A DNA stretch of 64,000 nucleotides, taken from positions 1,178,001 through 1,242,000 of the forward strand of contig CAVTIH010000002.1 in assembly GCA_963734815.1 (NCBI GenBank). Reading direction: 5' to 3'. Position 1 is the first letter of the stretch. Every line of letters starts with the position of its first letter. The notes beneath the pieces are model-generated. The model ran no database searches. It saw only the letters and a program-made list of their open reading frames with translations, and was not told the origin of the DNA. Both the position numbers and the translations under genes were made by a program. This stretch comes from Palsa-744 sp963734815. Its GTDB lineage: Bacteria > Actinomycetota > Thermoleophilia > Solirubrobacterales > Solirubrobacteraceae. This document shows, piece after piece, positions 1-8,633 of this stretch.

Positions 1-71
1 GGCGACGCCCTCGCGCCCACCGCCGGCGGGGTGGCCGAGCGGCCGTTCTGCCACGGGCGTGGCGAGTTTCA

Positions 72-1154
72 TCAGCACAGCGCCACCTCGTCGCCGTCGC
101 CGACCTGCAGCCGCAGCGCACGCGGTATCGAGAAATCGCGGAAGACCCGCGCGTGGCGGCCGACGATGCTGGCCACGAGGCGCCCGCCGACGTGCAGCAC
201 GCTGGCGTCGTCGAGCACGATCGAGCGCTCGAGCTCCGATCCGTCGATGCGCACGCGCTCGCCGATCGAGGTGTGCGGGCCGATGTAGGAGTCGGTGATC
301 AGCGAGCCGGCGCCGATCATCACCGGCCCCACGATGACGCTCGCGCTCACGCACGCCGTAGGGTGGATGGCGACGGGCCCCTCGAAGCGGTTGCCGTCGT
401 AGGCACTGGGGGTCGTCTCCATGCCGAGCGACCCCAGCATCGTCCGGTTCATCTCGAGCAGGTCGAGGGTGTCGCCGGCGAAGTGCCGCCACCCGCGTGC
501 GAGGTGCACCTGCGCTCGCCCACCGTCGCGCGCCAGCTGCTGAGCCAAGGCCGCGAAATCACGCAGCCGTACGGAGCACCCAGGTCGCGCAAGTCGTGCC
601 AGCGCGCCGGCGCCGAGCAGGCAGACGCCCGCGAAGCCGGGGATCGCGAGGGTTGAGTCGACCTCGCAGGGAAGGGGCGATACCGGCGGCACCAGCCTGA
701 GTCGCGGGGCCTCGCATCCACCCTCCTCGACGAGCAACAGCGCGTCCACGGCCTCACGGTCGAGCAGCTCGATGTGGGGGAGCAGCGCCTGGCCCAGCAG
801 TCCGTTGGCACGGTGCAGGACACAGGGATCGTCCCCGACGAACTCCGCGGCGGCGAGCAGTGCGGCGTCGCCCTCGCCGAGCCGGTCGGCCACGAGGGAG
901 CGGACGGCGAGACCCTTCGGTCCCTCGCTTGCGACGCACTCGCTGATCTCCCGCATCGCATCGTTCGGCGATACGACGGCGACATCGACGATCCCGGCTG
1001 CCAGGAGCGCATCGAGCACGTGGCAGACGATCGGCCGGTTGGCCACCCGCTGCAGTGACGGTCTGCGTGTCGCGCCCAGCCACGGCCCCGTCCAGGCGGC
1101 GGTTTCGGGGACTACGACAACTCCCTTGACCGCCTCGGTGAACACGTCGATCAA
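72..1154 (-). CDS. Degenerate sugar-phosphate nucleotidyltransferase-like protein with C-terminal beta-helix
   Basis: This 360-residue protein has the layout of GlmU/RmlA-like nucleotidyltransferases: an N-terminal GT-A-like domain (about 1-235) and C-terminal hexapeptide repeats (about 255-345, for example IGAGSLITDSYIGPHTSIGE). The usual nucleotide loop LAAGxGTRLxPLTxxxPKP is replaced by VPETAAWTGPWLGATRRPSL, although VANRPI and VLDALLAAGI still align. It therefore probably lacks normal nucleotidyl transfer and may be regulatory or an acyltransferase-like relic. The longest start is TTG at 1154; GTG at 1145 is possible. It is the last gene of a reverse-strand run with the Gfo/Idh oxidoreductase 33 bp upstream, which suggests a sugar-nucleotide role. 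Family is fairly sure, activity is not. Confidence 0.7.
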   Translation of the reverse strand: MIDVFTEAVKGVVVVPETAAWTGPWLGATRRPSLQRVANRPIVCHVLDALLAAGIVDVAVVSPNDAMREISECVASEGPKGLAVRSLVADRLGEGDAALLAAAEFVGDDPCVLHRANGLLGQALLPHIELLDREAVDALLLVEEGGCEAPRLRLVPPVSPLPCEVDSTLAIPGFAGVCLLGAGALARLARPGCSVRLRDFAALAQQLARDGGRAQVHLARGWRHFAGDTLDLLEMNRTMLGSLGMETTPSAYDGNRFEGPVAIHPTACVSASVIVGPVMIGAGSLITDSYIGPHTSIGERVRIDGSELERSIVLDDASVLHVGGRLVASIVGRHARVFRDFSIPRALRLQVGDGDEVALC

Positions 1155-1187
1155 ACGGATGGCGCGGGTCGGTTCTCGCGCAGGACG

Positions 1188-2288
1188 CTACGCAGCCGCC
1201 GGCTGCAGCCGCGCCTGGGACCCGACGGGCACGCCGTTGTCGCGCATCGAGGCTTCCGCCATCTCGACGGCCGCGACGATGTCGAGGCCGAGCGCAACAT
1301 TGGAGCGAGGTTCCTCCCCGGTGCGGATCGCGCGGGCGAAGTCCTCCAGCTCCAGGCGCAGCGGCTCCTGGGGTTGCACGCGCGGGATCACGATGTCGCC
1401 GGTGCGGTAGGTCAGCTGGTGCTCGCCGAAATTGGCGGCGGGCTGTACGTCCATCCCCCGGTCGTACACACGCACCGGCTCGTCGGAGGCGGTGTCGTCG
1501 TACTGCACCATGCGCTTGCTGCCCACCACGATCATCTGGCGCACCTTGCGCGGCGCCAGCCACGAGAGCTGCACGTTGGCGGTCGTGCCGCCCGCGAACG
1601 TGAGCGTCAGGAACGCGGTCTCCGGCACCCCGTCGGCGAACACGCTGCTCCCCGACGCCGCCACTTCCACGACGGGCTCCCCGAGCCAGTACATCAGAAT
1701 CGAGAGGTCGTGCGGCGCGAGGTCGCAGACGACCCCATCGCTCTGGTACTTGCCGAGGTTCATCCGCGAGGAGGTGATGAAGTGGACGTCGCCGACGGTC
1801 CCATCGCGAATCAGCTCGCGCACAGCGTTGACCGGCGGGCTGTAGACGAAGGTGTGGCCCGGCATCAACACAAGATCCTGAGCCCGCGCCAGGTCGGCGA
1901 GCTCGTAGGCGTCGGTCAGCGTGGTGGCGAGCGGCTTCTCGACGAGTACGTGCTTGCCCGCCAGCAGCGCCCGTTTGACGAGCGCGTGGTGGGTCCGCGG
2001 GGGAGTGGCGACGATGACCGCCCCAACCGCGTCGTCGTCCAGAACCGCGTCGAGGTCGACGACCGCGCGGGCGTGGGTGTGGCGCGCCGCCAGCGCTCGC
2101 AGCTGTGCGGGGTCGCGGTCGCACAGCGCCTGCAGCCGCAACTCGGGATGCTCGACCACGTTGCGGGCCAGGTTGGGCCCCCAATAGCCGCAACCCACCA
2201 CCGCCACGCCGATCGCGGCGGCGGGCCGCGGCACGATCCGCCGCGGCCGTTGAGCCTCGCCGGCGGGAACCCCCCAGTTGCCGACCAT
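1188..2288 (-). CDS. Gfo/Idh/MocA family NAD(P)-dependent oxidoreductase (WlbA-like)
   Basis: The protein (366 aa) opens with an unconserved tail and then a Rossmann motif, VAVVGCGYWGPN (about residues 28-39). It next shows the family motif HVLVEKPLA (about 113-121), with the conserved EKP lysine, and the C-terminal Gfo/Idh domain. WlbA-type members oxidise C3 of UDP-GlcNAcA to a 3-keto sugar before transamination. A DegT aminotransferase lies 61 bp upstream on the same strand, the usual partner in 3-amino-sugar synthesis. The start is ATG at 2288, but conservation begins near residue 25, so an internal start cannot be excluded. The exact substrate is inferred. Confidence 0.85.
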   Translation of the reverse strand: MVGNWGVPAGEAQRPRRIVPRPAAAIGVAVVGCGYWGPNLARNVVEHPELRLQALCDRDPAQLRALAARHTHARAVVDLDAVLDDDAVGAVIVATPPRTHHALVKRALLAGKHVLVEKPLATTLTDAYELADLARAQDLVLMPGHTFVYSPPVNAVRELIRDGTVGDVHFITSSRMNLGKYQSDGVVCDLAPHDLSILMYWLGEPVVEVAASGSSVFADGVPETAFLTLTFAGGTTANVQLSWLAPRKVRQMIVVGSKRMVQYDDTASDEPVRVYDRGMDVQPAANFGEHQLTYRTGDIVIPRVQPQEPLRLELEDFARAIRTGEEPRSNVALGLDIVAAVEMAEASMRDNGVPVGSQARLQPAAA

Positions 2289-2349
2289 CGCTCAGCGACC
2301 CCTTCCTGGTGTCGACGTCCAACTCATGCTTGCGTCGTCCATGTGCCAA

Positions 2350-3687
2350 TCAACGCCGGCGCGCCACGCCGTCTTTTGAAAGAGTCGAAGTGCCGTCTGG
2401 GAGGCTCACCCCATGCGGAGTCGACGCAGCGGCCGCCGTGAAGCTCGCAACCGCCTTCGCCACCTGCTGCAGCTCGGCCCCACTCATCCCCGGGAACATC
2501 GGCAGCGAGCAGATCCGCTCCGCCAGCGCCTCGCTCACCGGGAGGCTCCCCGGGCCAAGGCCGAGGTCGGCGTAGGCCGCGGTGCGGTGGATCGGCACCG
2601 GGTAGTGGATGCCCGTCGCCACGCCCCGCTCGGCGAGGTGCCGGCGCAGGGCGTCGCGCTGCTCGCAGCGCACCACGAACAGGTGGTGGACGTGGTCGGC
2701 CCCGAGGAACGGTGGGCGGACTGGATCGACCACCCCCGCCCCTGGGAGCGGCAGGCGGGCAGAGTCCACCGCGGCTCGCCCCTCCCACGCTTCGGTGATT
2801 CGCGCTCCCACCGCGGCTCGATGCGCCGCGCCGGCGGCCCGTGCTCCCGCGGTCGTGATCCGCGCCCGCAACTCCGCGGCAAGCCAGCGGCGCTCGTCGT
2901 TCCAGCCGTCCAGGCGCGTGAGCTTGCGCCGCAGCACCGCCGCCTGCAGGGCGTCCAGCCGCGCGGTGGAGCCGACCACGCGGTGGTGGTAGCGGGGGCG
3001 CTCGCCGTGCGCGCGCAGCAGTCGCACACGGTCGGCCAGCTCCGGGCGCGAGGTCACGACGGCGCCGCCGTCGCCCCACGCACCGAGGTTCTTGGCGGGA
3101 TAGAAGCTGAAGCAGCCGAGCGCCCCCAACGTGCCCACGCGCCGGCCGCGGTAGCGCGCACCGTGCGCCTGGCAGGCGTCCTCGACCACGTGGATCCCCG
3201 CTTCGCGTGCCAGCTCGAGGATCGGGTCCAGGTCGACGGTCGCCCCGTACAGGTGCACCGGAATCACGCAGCGAACGCGCGGGCCGAGGCTGGCCGCGAC
3301 CAGCTCGGCGGTGAGCAGGTGGGAGTCGGGGTCGACGTCGACCGGCACCGGCACGGCGCCCACCGCGGAGACCGCCTCGGCCGTAGCGATGAACGAGTTG
3401 GCCGGCACCACCACCTCATCGCCCGGTCCGATCTGAAGCGCCCGCAGTGAGAGCACCAGCGCCTCGGTGCCCGAGGAGACACCGACGGCGAAATCACTCT
3501 CGCAGTAGGCCGCGAACTCCCGCTCGAACTCCTCCACGTGGTGACCGAGGGTGAACGCTCCGTGCTCGGCCACTTCGCGCACCGCCCCCAACAGCTCCTC
3601 CAGCAGCGCGGGGTCGGCGCAGTCCATGCGCGTGAACGGGACCTGCGCGCATAGCGCGGGATCGTGGGTCGTTGTTGCACTCGACAT
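2350..3687 (-). CDS. DegT/DnrJ/EryC1-family PLP-dependent sugar aminotransferase
   Basis: Fold-type I PLP enzyme of 445 aa. The PLP phosphate region SSGTEAL lies near residues 71-77, the aspartate that contacts the pyridine ring in VVEDACQAHG (about 167-176), and the Schiff-base lysine is K199 in FYPAKNLGAWGDGG. It is longer than the roughly 370-aa family norm. There is an extra stretch rich in Ala and Arg near 280-320 and a 30-residue unconserved tail. It follows the sigma-factor gene by 9 bp and precedes the Gfo/Idh gene, so the three are probably co-transcribed. It likely transaminates a keto-sugar nucleotide with glutamate. Confidence 0.88.
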   Translation of the reverse strand: MSSATTTHDPALCAQVPFTRMDCADPALLEELLGAVREVAEHGAFTLGHHVEEFEREFAAYCESDFAVGVSSGTEALVLSLRALQIGPGDEVVVPANSFIATAEAVSAVGAVPVPVDVDPDSHLLTAELVAASLGPRVRCVIPVHLYGATVDLDPILELAREAGIHVVEDACQAHGARYRGRRVGTLGALGCFSFYPAKNLGAWGDGGAVVTSRPELADRVRLLRAHGERPRYHHRVVGSTARLDALQAAVLRRKLTRLDGWNDERRWLAAELRARITTAGARAAGAAHRAAVGARITEAWEGRAAVDSARLPLPGAGVVDPVRPPFLGADHVHHLFVVRCEQRDALRRHLAERGVATGIHYPVPIHRTAAYADLGLGPGSLPVSEALAERICSLPMFPGMSGAELQQVAKAVASFTAAAASTPHGVSLPDGTSTLSKDGVARRR

Positions 3688-3696
3688 GCCGTGACC

Positions 3697-4359
3697 TCAG
3701 CCGGCGGCGACAGCCGTCGCGGGAGCGCAGTCCAGCCGCGACAGCTCCAGCTGCAGCGCGCGACGGCCGCGGTGGTGCAGGCCGTGGATCGAACTCTCCG
3801 AGCGACCCATCCGCGCGGCGATCTCCGGTGGGGTGAGCCCGATCAGGTGGCGCATCACCACCACGTCGCGCTGCTCTTCAGGCAGCGAGTCGAGCGCCGT
3901 GCGCAGCGTACGTGCGCGGTCGAGGGTCTCCTCGTCGGCGTGCGCATCCGCGCCGTACACCTCCTCCGCCGGGGTGGCACGGCGCCGGCGCAGGTGATCG
4001 AGCGCCACGTTGCGCGCCATCCGCAGCAGCCACCCCGAGAAGGGGATGCCGCGGTCGTCGTACTTACAGATCACCGTGATCAGCTTCAGGAAGACGTGCT
4101 GGGTGAGGTCTTCGGCCTCCTTCTCGTCACGCACGATCGAGCGTATGTAGCCGTACACGTTGTCGGAATAGCGCACATACAGCAGCCGCAACGCCTCGCG
4201 GTCGCCCTCCTTCGCCCGTGCGATCGCGAGGCGCACCTGGCGCATCGCCTCGGGCGACTCGTCGAGTGTGGTGCGAGCGCGTAGGCCGATGTGGCCGCTC
4301 TCACGAGCGTGCATATCCTTGGTGACCACTTGAGGCACCTCCCATCCTTGGTTGGACAT
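3697..4359 (-). CDS. ECF-type sigma-70 family RNA polymerase sigma factor
   Basis: 220 aa. Region 2 is visible at about residues 45-115 (YVRYSDNVYGYIRS, AEDLTQHVFLKL), and region 4 at about 155-205 (LDSLPEEQRDVVVMRH, then the helix-turn-helix around IAARMGRSESSIHGL). Regions 1.1 and 3 are absent, as in ECF factors. No anti-sigma gene is adjacent. Its stop lies 9 bp before the DegT aminotransferase, so it may lead a sigma-aminotransferase-oxidoreductase operon and perhaps control surface-sugar genes. It is divergent from gadB across 177 bp. The start is ATG at 4359 with a GGGA-type site upstream. Confidence 0.88.
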   Translation of the reverse strand: MSNQGWEVPQVVTKDMHARESGHIGLRARTTLDESPEAMRQVRLAIARAKEGDREALRLLYVRYSDNVYGYIRSIVRDEKEAEDLTQHVFLKLITVICKYDDRGIPFSGWLLRMARNVALDHLRRRRATPAEEVYGADAHADEETLDRARTLRTALDSLPEEQRDVVVMRHLIGLTPPEIAARMGRSESSIHGLHHRGRRALQLELSRLDCAPATAVAAG

Positions 4360-4536
4360 TCCCGTTCCCTAGTTCCATCAAGAGCCCATCTGCTGCCCCC
4401 GGGGCCGGTGTATGGCAAGCGATGATGGGGGCTGCCCGGAGCCCCCACAATCGCCCGTTGGTCGCGACTTGCGTTCAACTGACATGAACGCCGCGATCCG
4501 CCATCCTTCGGGTGTCACCTACCCAAGGAGCCCCGT

Positions 4537-5952
4537 ATGAGCGAGCACCCCCATCCCCGCGCGCAGACCGACGAGGAGGATCCCTATGAGTCGCTGATGG
4601 CCCGTAAAGGAGCACCAAAGCACCGGTTCCCCGCTCGCGAGAGCGATCCCCGACTCGCATACGCGCTCGTACACGACGAGCTGATGCTGGACGGCGTGGC
4701 GCGCATGAACCTCGCCACGTTCTGCACCACCTGGGCCGAGCCCGAGGTGCTGGCGCTGCTGGCGGAGAGCTTCGACAAGAACATCGTCGACAAGGACGAG
4801 TACCCCCAGACCGCGGAGCTGGAGGCCCGCTGCGTGCGGATGCTCGCCGACCTGTGGCACTCCCCCCACCCGGGCACCACGCTCGGCACCTCGACCACAG
4901 GCTCCAGCGAGGCCGCGATGCTGGCGGGCCTGGCGGCGAAGTTCCGCTGGCGCGAGCGCCGCGCGGCCGAAGGCAAGCCCGCCGACAAGCCCAACTTCGT
5001 CTGCGGCCCGGTGCAGGTGTGCTGGGAGAAGTTCGCCCGCTACTTCGACGTGGAGATCCGCGAGGTGCCGATGGACGCGGGGCGCTATCTGATGGAACCG
5101 GCGCAGTGCCTAGAACGTTGCGACGAGAACACGATCACGGTCGTGGCCACGCTCGGGCAGACGTTCACCGGCCTGTTCGAGGACGTCGCCGGGATCGCCG
5201 CCGCGCTCGACGATCTGCAGGCCGAGCGGGGCCTCGACATCCCCCTGCACGTCGACGGCGCCAGCGGTGCGCTGCTGGCGCCCTTCACCGCCCCCGACCT
5301 GGAGTGGGACTTCCGCCTGGAGCGCGTGAAGTCGATCAACGCCTCTGGCCACAAGACCGGTCTCGCCCCGCTCGGCTGCGGCTGGGCGGTGTGGCGCGAG
5401 AAGCACGACATGCCCGAGCGAATGATCTTCAACGTCAACTACCTCGGCGGCGAGATGCCCACCTTCAACCTCAACTTCTCCCGCCCCGGCGGCCAGGTGG
5501 TGACCCAGTACTACGACTTCATCCGCCTGGGGCGCGAAGGGTACAGCCGCGTCCACGGCGCCACCTACGAGACCTGCGCCTACCTCGCGCACGAGCTCAC
5601 GAAGTGCGGCCCGTTCGAGCTGGTCCACGCCGGCGACCCCGACAGGGGCATCGCCGCGGTGTCGTGGAAGCTCACCGACGGCGTCGAGCACCCCTTCAAC
5701 CTGTTCGATGTGGCCGACCGCCTGCGCGCCCACGGCTGGCTGGTGCCGGCCTACACGCTCCCGCCCCACCTGGAGGGCCTGGCGATCCAGCGGATCCTGG
5801 TGCGCCACGGCTTCAGCCGCGACATGGCCGATCTGCTGCTGGCCGACATCCACCGCAGTCTCGCCACGCTCCACGAGCACCCGCCGAGCAGCTCGCTCTC
5901 AGAGCGCGAGGTGGGGTCCTTTAATCACAACGCCACGGCGGCGGTGCGCTGA
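4537..5952 (+). CDS. gadB: Glutamate decarboxylase (PLP-dependent, group II)
   Basis: 471 aa, close to the usual 466. The enzyme converts L-glutamate to 4-aminobutyrate and CO2 and consumes a proton. Landmarks are TTGSSEAAMLAG (about 120-131), the PLP aspartate in HVDGASG (D240) and the Schiff-base lysine K273 in SINASGHKTG. The C-terminus, SFNHNATAAVR, aligns with the SFKHT end of Escherichia coli GadB, whose last-but-one histidine closes the active site at neutral pH; here that His would be H464, followed by a seven-residue tail. AAGGAG at 4525-4530 lies six bases before ATG 4537. No antiporter gene is adjacent, so it is a stand-alone decarboxylase. Confidence 0.95.
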   Translation: MSEHPHPRAQTDEEDPYESLMARKGAPKHRFPARESDPRLAYALVHDELMLDGVARMNLATFCTTWAEPEVLALLAESFDKNIVDKDEYPQTAELEARCVRMLADLWHSPHPGTTLGTSTTGSSEAAMLAGLAAKFRWRERRAAEGKPADKPNFVCGPVQVCWEKFARYFDVEIREVPMDAGRYLMEPAQCLERCDENTITVVATLGQTFTGLFEDVAGIAAALDDLQAERGLDIPLHVDGASGALLAPFTAPDLEWDFRLERVKSINASGHKTGLAPLGCGWAVWREKHDMPERMIFNVNYLGGEMPTFNLNFSRPGGQVVTQYYDFIRLGREGYSRVHGATYETCAYLAHELTKCGPFELVHAGDPDRGIAAVSWKLTDGVEHPFNLFDVADRLRAHGWLVPAYTLPPHLEGLAIQRILVRHGFSRDMADLLLADIHRSLATLHEHPPSSSLSEREVGSFNHNATAAVR

Positions 5953-5962
5953 TTCGAGAAAA

Positions 5963-6021
5963 CCCGACGCCGCTCTGGCGCGAAACCACCGCGAGCGAAT
6001 GTCGGGCGGAGCGGCGTCGGG
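5963..6021. terminator. Large inverted repeat between convergent genes, likely bidirectional terminator
   Basis: The arms CCCGACGCCGCTC (5963-5975) and GAGCGGCGTCGGG (6009-6021) are perfect 13-bp complements with a 33-base loop. They lie between the stop of gadB and the stop of the convergent GGDEF-EAL gene. There is no T-tract on either side, so intrinsic termination is inferred from position only. Confidence 0.5.
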
Positions 6022-6035
6022 CCAGGCTGGGCCTC

Positions 6036-7844
6036 CTACAGCGCGTCCTGCGCAAACGCCTCCGCGAGATCGCCGTGCCAGGTGCGGAAGAAGGCCTCCG
6101 CGGTGGAGGCGTCGAGGGGGCGGGCGAAGAGGAAGCCCTGGCCTGAGTCGCAGTGCTCGTCCTGCAGCAGGTCGAGCTCGTGCTGGCGCTCGATGCCCTC
6201 CGCGAGCGTCTCGATCGACATCGCCTTGCCCAGCTGCACGAGCGTGCGGATCAGGGTCTCGCCTTCGGGGCTCTGCGTCAGGCGGGCGATGAACGAGCGG
6301 TCGATCTTCAGTGCGTCCACCGGGAACTGCTGGAGGTGGGAGAGGGAGGAGTAGCCGGTGCCGAAGTCGTCGATCGCGATCCTCACGCCCAGCTCCTTCA
6401 CCTTCTTCAGGCGGCTGACGGTCAGGTCGGTGTCGCGCATGATCGTCGTCTCGGTGATCTCCAGCGTCAGCGCGCCCGGCTCCATGCCGCTCTCCCGCAG
6501 CGCGTCGCGGACGTCGCCGACGAACTCGTCGGTGTCCAACTGGCGCGCGGAGACGTTCACCGACATCCCGATCGCATGCCCCGCCTCGCGCCAGGCGGTG
6601 CTCTGGCGGCAGGCCTCGCGCAGGACCCAGCCGCCGATCTCGGCGATCATGCCGGTCTCCTCCAGCAGCGGTACAAAGTCGTCCGGCTGCACCACCCCGC
6701 GCCGCGGGCTGTTCCAGCGCAGCAGCGCCTCCACGCCCGTCGGGGTCATGTCCTGCAGGTCGAAGGTCGGCTGGTAGACGAGGAAGAACTGTTCGTTCTG
6801 GAGCGCTTCGCGCAGGTCCATCTCCAGCTCCATGCGGCTCTGCACCGCATCGTGCATCGTCGACTCGAACACCACGTAGCGGTTCTTGCCGTCCCACTTG
6901 GCGCGGTACATCGCCACGTCCGCGTCGCGCAGCAGCTCCTCGGCGGACTCGCGCGGGCCCATCGCGATCCCCACGCTCGCCGTCACCGCCAGGCGTTTGG
7001 CCTGGCCGTCGTCGAGGCGGAAGGGCGGCGCCAGCGCCTCCAGCAAGCGCTCGGCGATCAGCTCGGGGCCGGCAGCCAGAGACATCCCTTCGGCGATCAC
7101 CACAAACTCGTCGCCGCCGAGGCGCCCGAGCGCGTCGGTCTCGCGGATCGTGTGCCCGAGCCGCGCGGCCACCGCCTTCAGCAGCCGGTCGCCAGCGCCG
7201 TGGCCGAGCGTGTCGTTGATGCCCTTGAAGTTGTCGAGGTCGATGAACAGCGCCGCCACCGGCGTCTGGCTGCGGCGCGAGCGCACCAACATCTGCTCCA
7301 CGCGGTCGAGGATCAGCGTGCGGTTGGGCAGACCCGTCAGCGGGTCGTGGGTGGCGAGGAACACCAGCTCGTCCTGGCGGCGAGACAGCTCCTCGTGGGC
7401 GCGGCGGCGCTCCTGCTCGAAGGACTCGCACATCCGCACCAGCGTTACGTCGAGGCTGCGCTGCAGCATCCCCAGCGCCCGCGCGCGTACCTCCTCGGAG
7501 AGCTCCAACGCCCGCGCGTGCTCCATCACCACCTCCTCGGCGGCGTCGCGCCAGCGCAGGCAGCGCTTGGTCACCTCGTTGAGCGGGGCCGCTCGCTGCG
7601 CCGCAAGCTGGCCGAAAATCCGCCACGACTCGCGGCCCACCTCGCGAGCAACCTCCTCGCCGTCGCCCGCCATCCAGCGCGCCACGGCGATCGTCGACAC
7701 CGAGCCCACCCGCGCGAAGCTGTCTTCGACGAGCGCGTCGAGCACCTGCCCCGACTCCGCCGAGCGGCGCTGCAGTCTCGCGACGACCTCGTCGGTGTCC
7801 CGTTTCAGGGCTTCGCCGAGGCGGCGCAGATCAGTGGCGGACAT
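6036..7844 (-). CDS. GGDEF-EAL domain protein (c-di-GMP synthesis/degradation)
   Basis: 602 aa. Residues 1-155 form a helical sensor-like region without a membrane segment. A GGDEF domain follows (about 160-325) with an intact GGDEF motif at 243-247 and an inhibitory RxxD site (RETD, 235-238). The EAL domain (about 340-590) keeps EALLRW (372-377), the ETT segment and DDFGTGYSSL with KIDRSF. Both catalytic signatures are intact, so cyclase and phosphodiesterase activity are both possible. The start is ATG at 7844. It faces gadB tail to tail. A role in switching on exopolysaccharide synthesis is plausible from the nearby locus but unproven. Confidence 0.95.
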   Translation of the reverse strand: MSATDLRRLGEALKRDTDEVVARLQRRSAESGQVLDALVEDSFARVGSVSTIAVARWMAGDGEEVAREVGRESWRIFGQLAAQRAAPLNEVTKRCLRWRDAAEEVVMEHARALELSEEVRARALGMLQRSLDVTLVRMCESFEQERRRAHEELSRRQDELVFLATHDPLTGLPNRTLILDRVEQMLVRSRRSQTPVAALFIDLDNFKGINDTLGHGAGDRLLKAVAARLGHTIRETDALGRLGGDEFVVIAEGMSLAAGPELIAERLLEALAPPFRLDDGQAKRLAVTASVGIAMGPRESAEELLRDADVAMYRAKWDGKNRYVVFESTMHDAVQSRMELEMDLREALQNEQFFLVYQPTFDLQDMTPTGVEALLRWNSPRRGVVQPDDFVPLLEETGMIAEIGGWVLREACRQSTAWREAGHAIGMSVNVSARQLDTDEFVGDVRDALRESGMEPGALTLEITETTIMRDTDLTVSRLKKVKELGVRIAIDDFGTGYSSLSHLQQFPVDALKIDRSFIARLTQSPEGETLIRTLVQLGKAMSIETLAEGIERQHELDLLQDEHCDSGQGFLFARPLDASTAEAFFRTWHGDLAEAFAQDAL

Positions 7845-8042
7845 GCCCGAGCTATCGACGCCGCCGCCGATTCCTTGAGCCTCTCGCCCGCCGGCCTGCC
7901 GCTCCCACTCGACACGAGTGGCTGTAAGCGGTAGTTTTTCATCATGCGCCCCGTCCGCAACCCGCCCGCCCGATGCATCGCGTCCGCAACTCGTGCGCGC
8001 CTGATGGGTTTGACCATATGACGGGACGTAATAGACAGCGTC

Positions 8043-8072
8043 TTGACGAAAAGCCTAGCGGGCCAGTAGGGT
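8043..8072 (+). promoter_or_regulatory. Putative promoter for the secreted-protein genes
   Basis: TTGACG (8043-8048) and TAGGGT (8067-8072) are separated by 18 bp, about 50 bp before the start codon of the secreted protein at 8128. A perfect GCTAG-GTT-CTAGC inverted repeat (8073-8085) follows directly and could be an operator. The rest of 7845-8108 shows nothing I recognise. Confidence 0.4.
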
Positions 8073-8127
8073 GCTAGGTTCTAGCCTGGGGTCTACACCG
8101 AAAGCAGTGGAGGAGAGGATCGTGGTT

Positions 8128-8610
8128 ATGAGAAGCCTTGCTCGCCGTAGCCTTGCCGTTGGAGGTTCCCTGGCGGTCGCCGCCGGGACACTTGGCCTCG
8201 CCGTCGGCGCCACCGGCGCCTCAGGATCGACCGCGCACGCAGCGCGAACGGTCTCGCTGAACGACACCGGCAACCTGCACAAGACCAGCAAACACGGGTT
8301 CAATCTGTACGAGTCCGGCAACGCCTCCGGCTCGCTCTCAGGCTCGATCTCCCTGCACCTGGACGTCGTCTCCACCAATAAAGTCACGGCCGAACTGACC
8401 GTCAGCCCGCGGGGCGGCTCGCTCACCGGAAAGGCCTCGGGCAGCTATCGCACCAACGGCGGCACCGCGAGCTTCTCGGGCACGCTCTCCATCACCCACG
8501 GCACCGGCAGCTACTCCGGCGCCCACGGCTCGGGCATCAGCTTCAGCGGAACGATCCAGCGCTCCAACGACTCGATGACCGTTCGCGTCAACGGCAAGTT
8601 CTCCTCCTGA
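8128..8610 (+). CDS. Small secreted Ser/Gly-rich beta-strand protein of unknown function
   Basis: 160 aa. The N-terminus MRSLARRSLAVGGSL followed by a hydrophobic Ala/Val/Gly run reads as a Sec signal peptide, with cleavage near HAARTV (about residue 40). The mature part alternates Ser, Thr and Gly with hydrophobic residues (GSLSGSISLHLD, GSGISFSGTIQ), as in beta-rich surface proteins. No known domain is recognised. GGAGGAGAGG at 8109-8118 serves either ATG 8128 or an in-frame GTG at 8122. The next secreted gene begins 23 bp downstream, so the two are likely co-expressed. Confidence 0.7.
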   Translation: MRSLARRSLAVGGSLAVAAGTLGLAVGATGASGSTAHAARTVSLNDTGNLHKTSKHGFNLYESGNASGSLSGSISLHLDVVSTNKVTAELTVSPRGGSLTGKASGSYRTNGGTASFSGTLSITHGTGSYSGAHGSGISFSGTIQRSNDSMTVRVNGKFSS

Positions 8611-8633
8611 CGCCCGGGCAAGGGGGGAGCTCA

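Noticed and set aside
6153..7934. 593-codon forward open frame
   Set aside because: It is antisense to the GGDEF-EAL gene, whose catalytic motifs are intact.
8071..8127. Upstream ATG for the secreted protein
   Set aside because: It lies at the promoter -10 region, and the purine-rich ribosome site is downstream of it.
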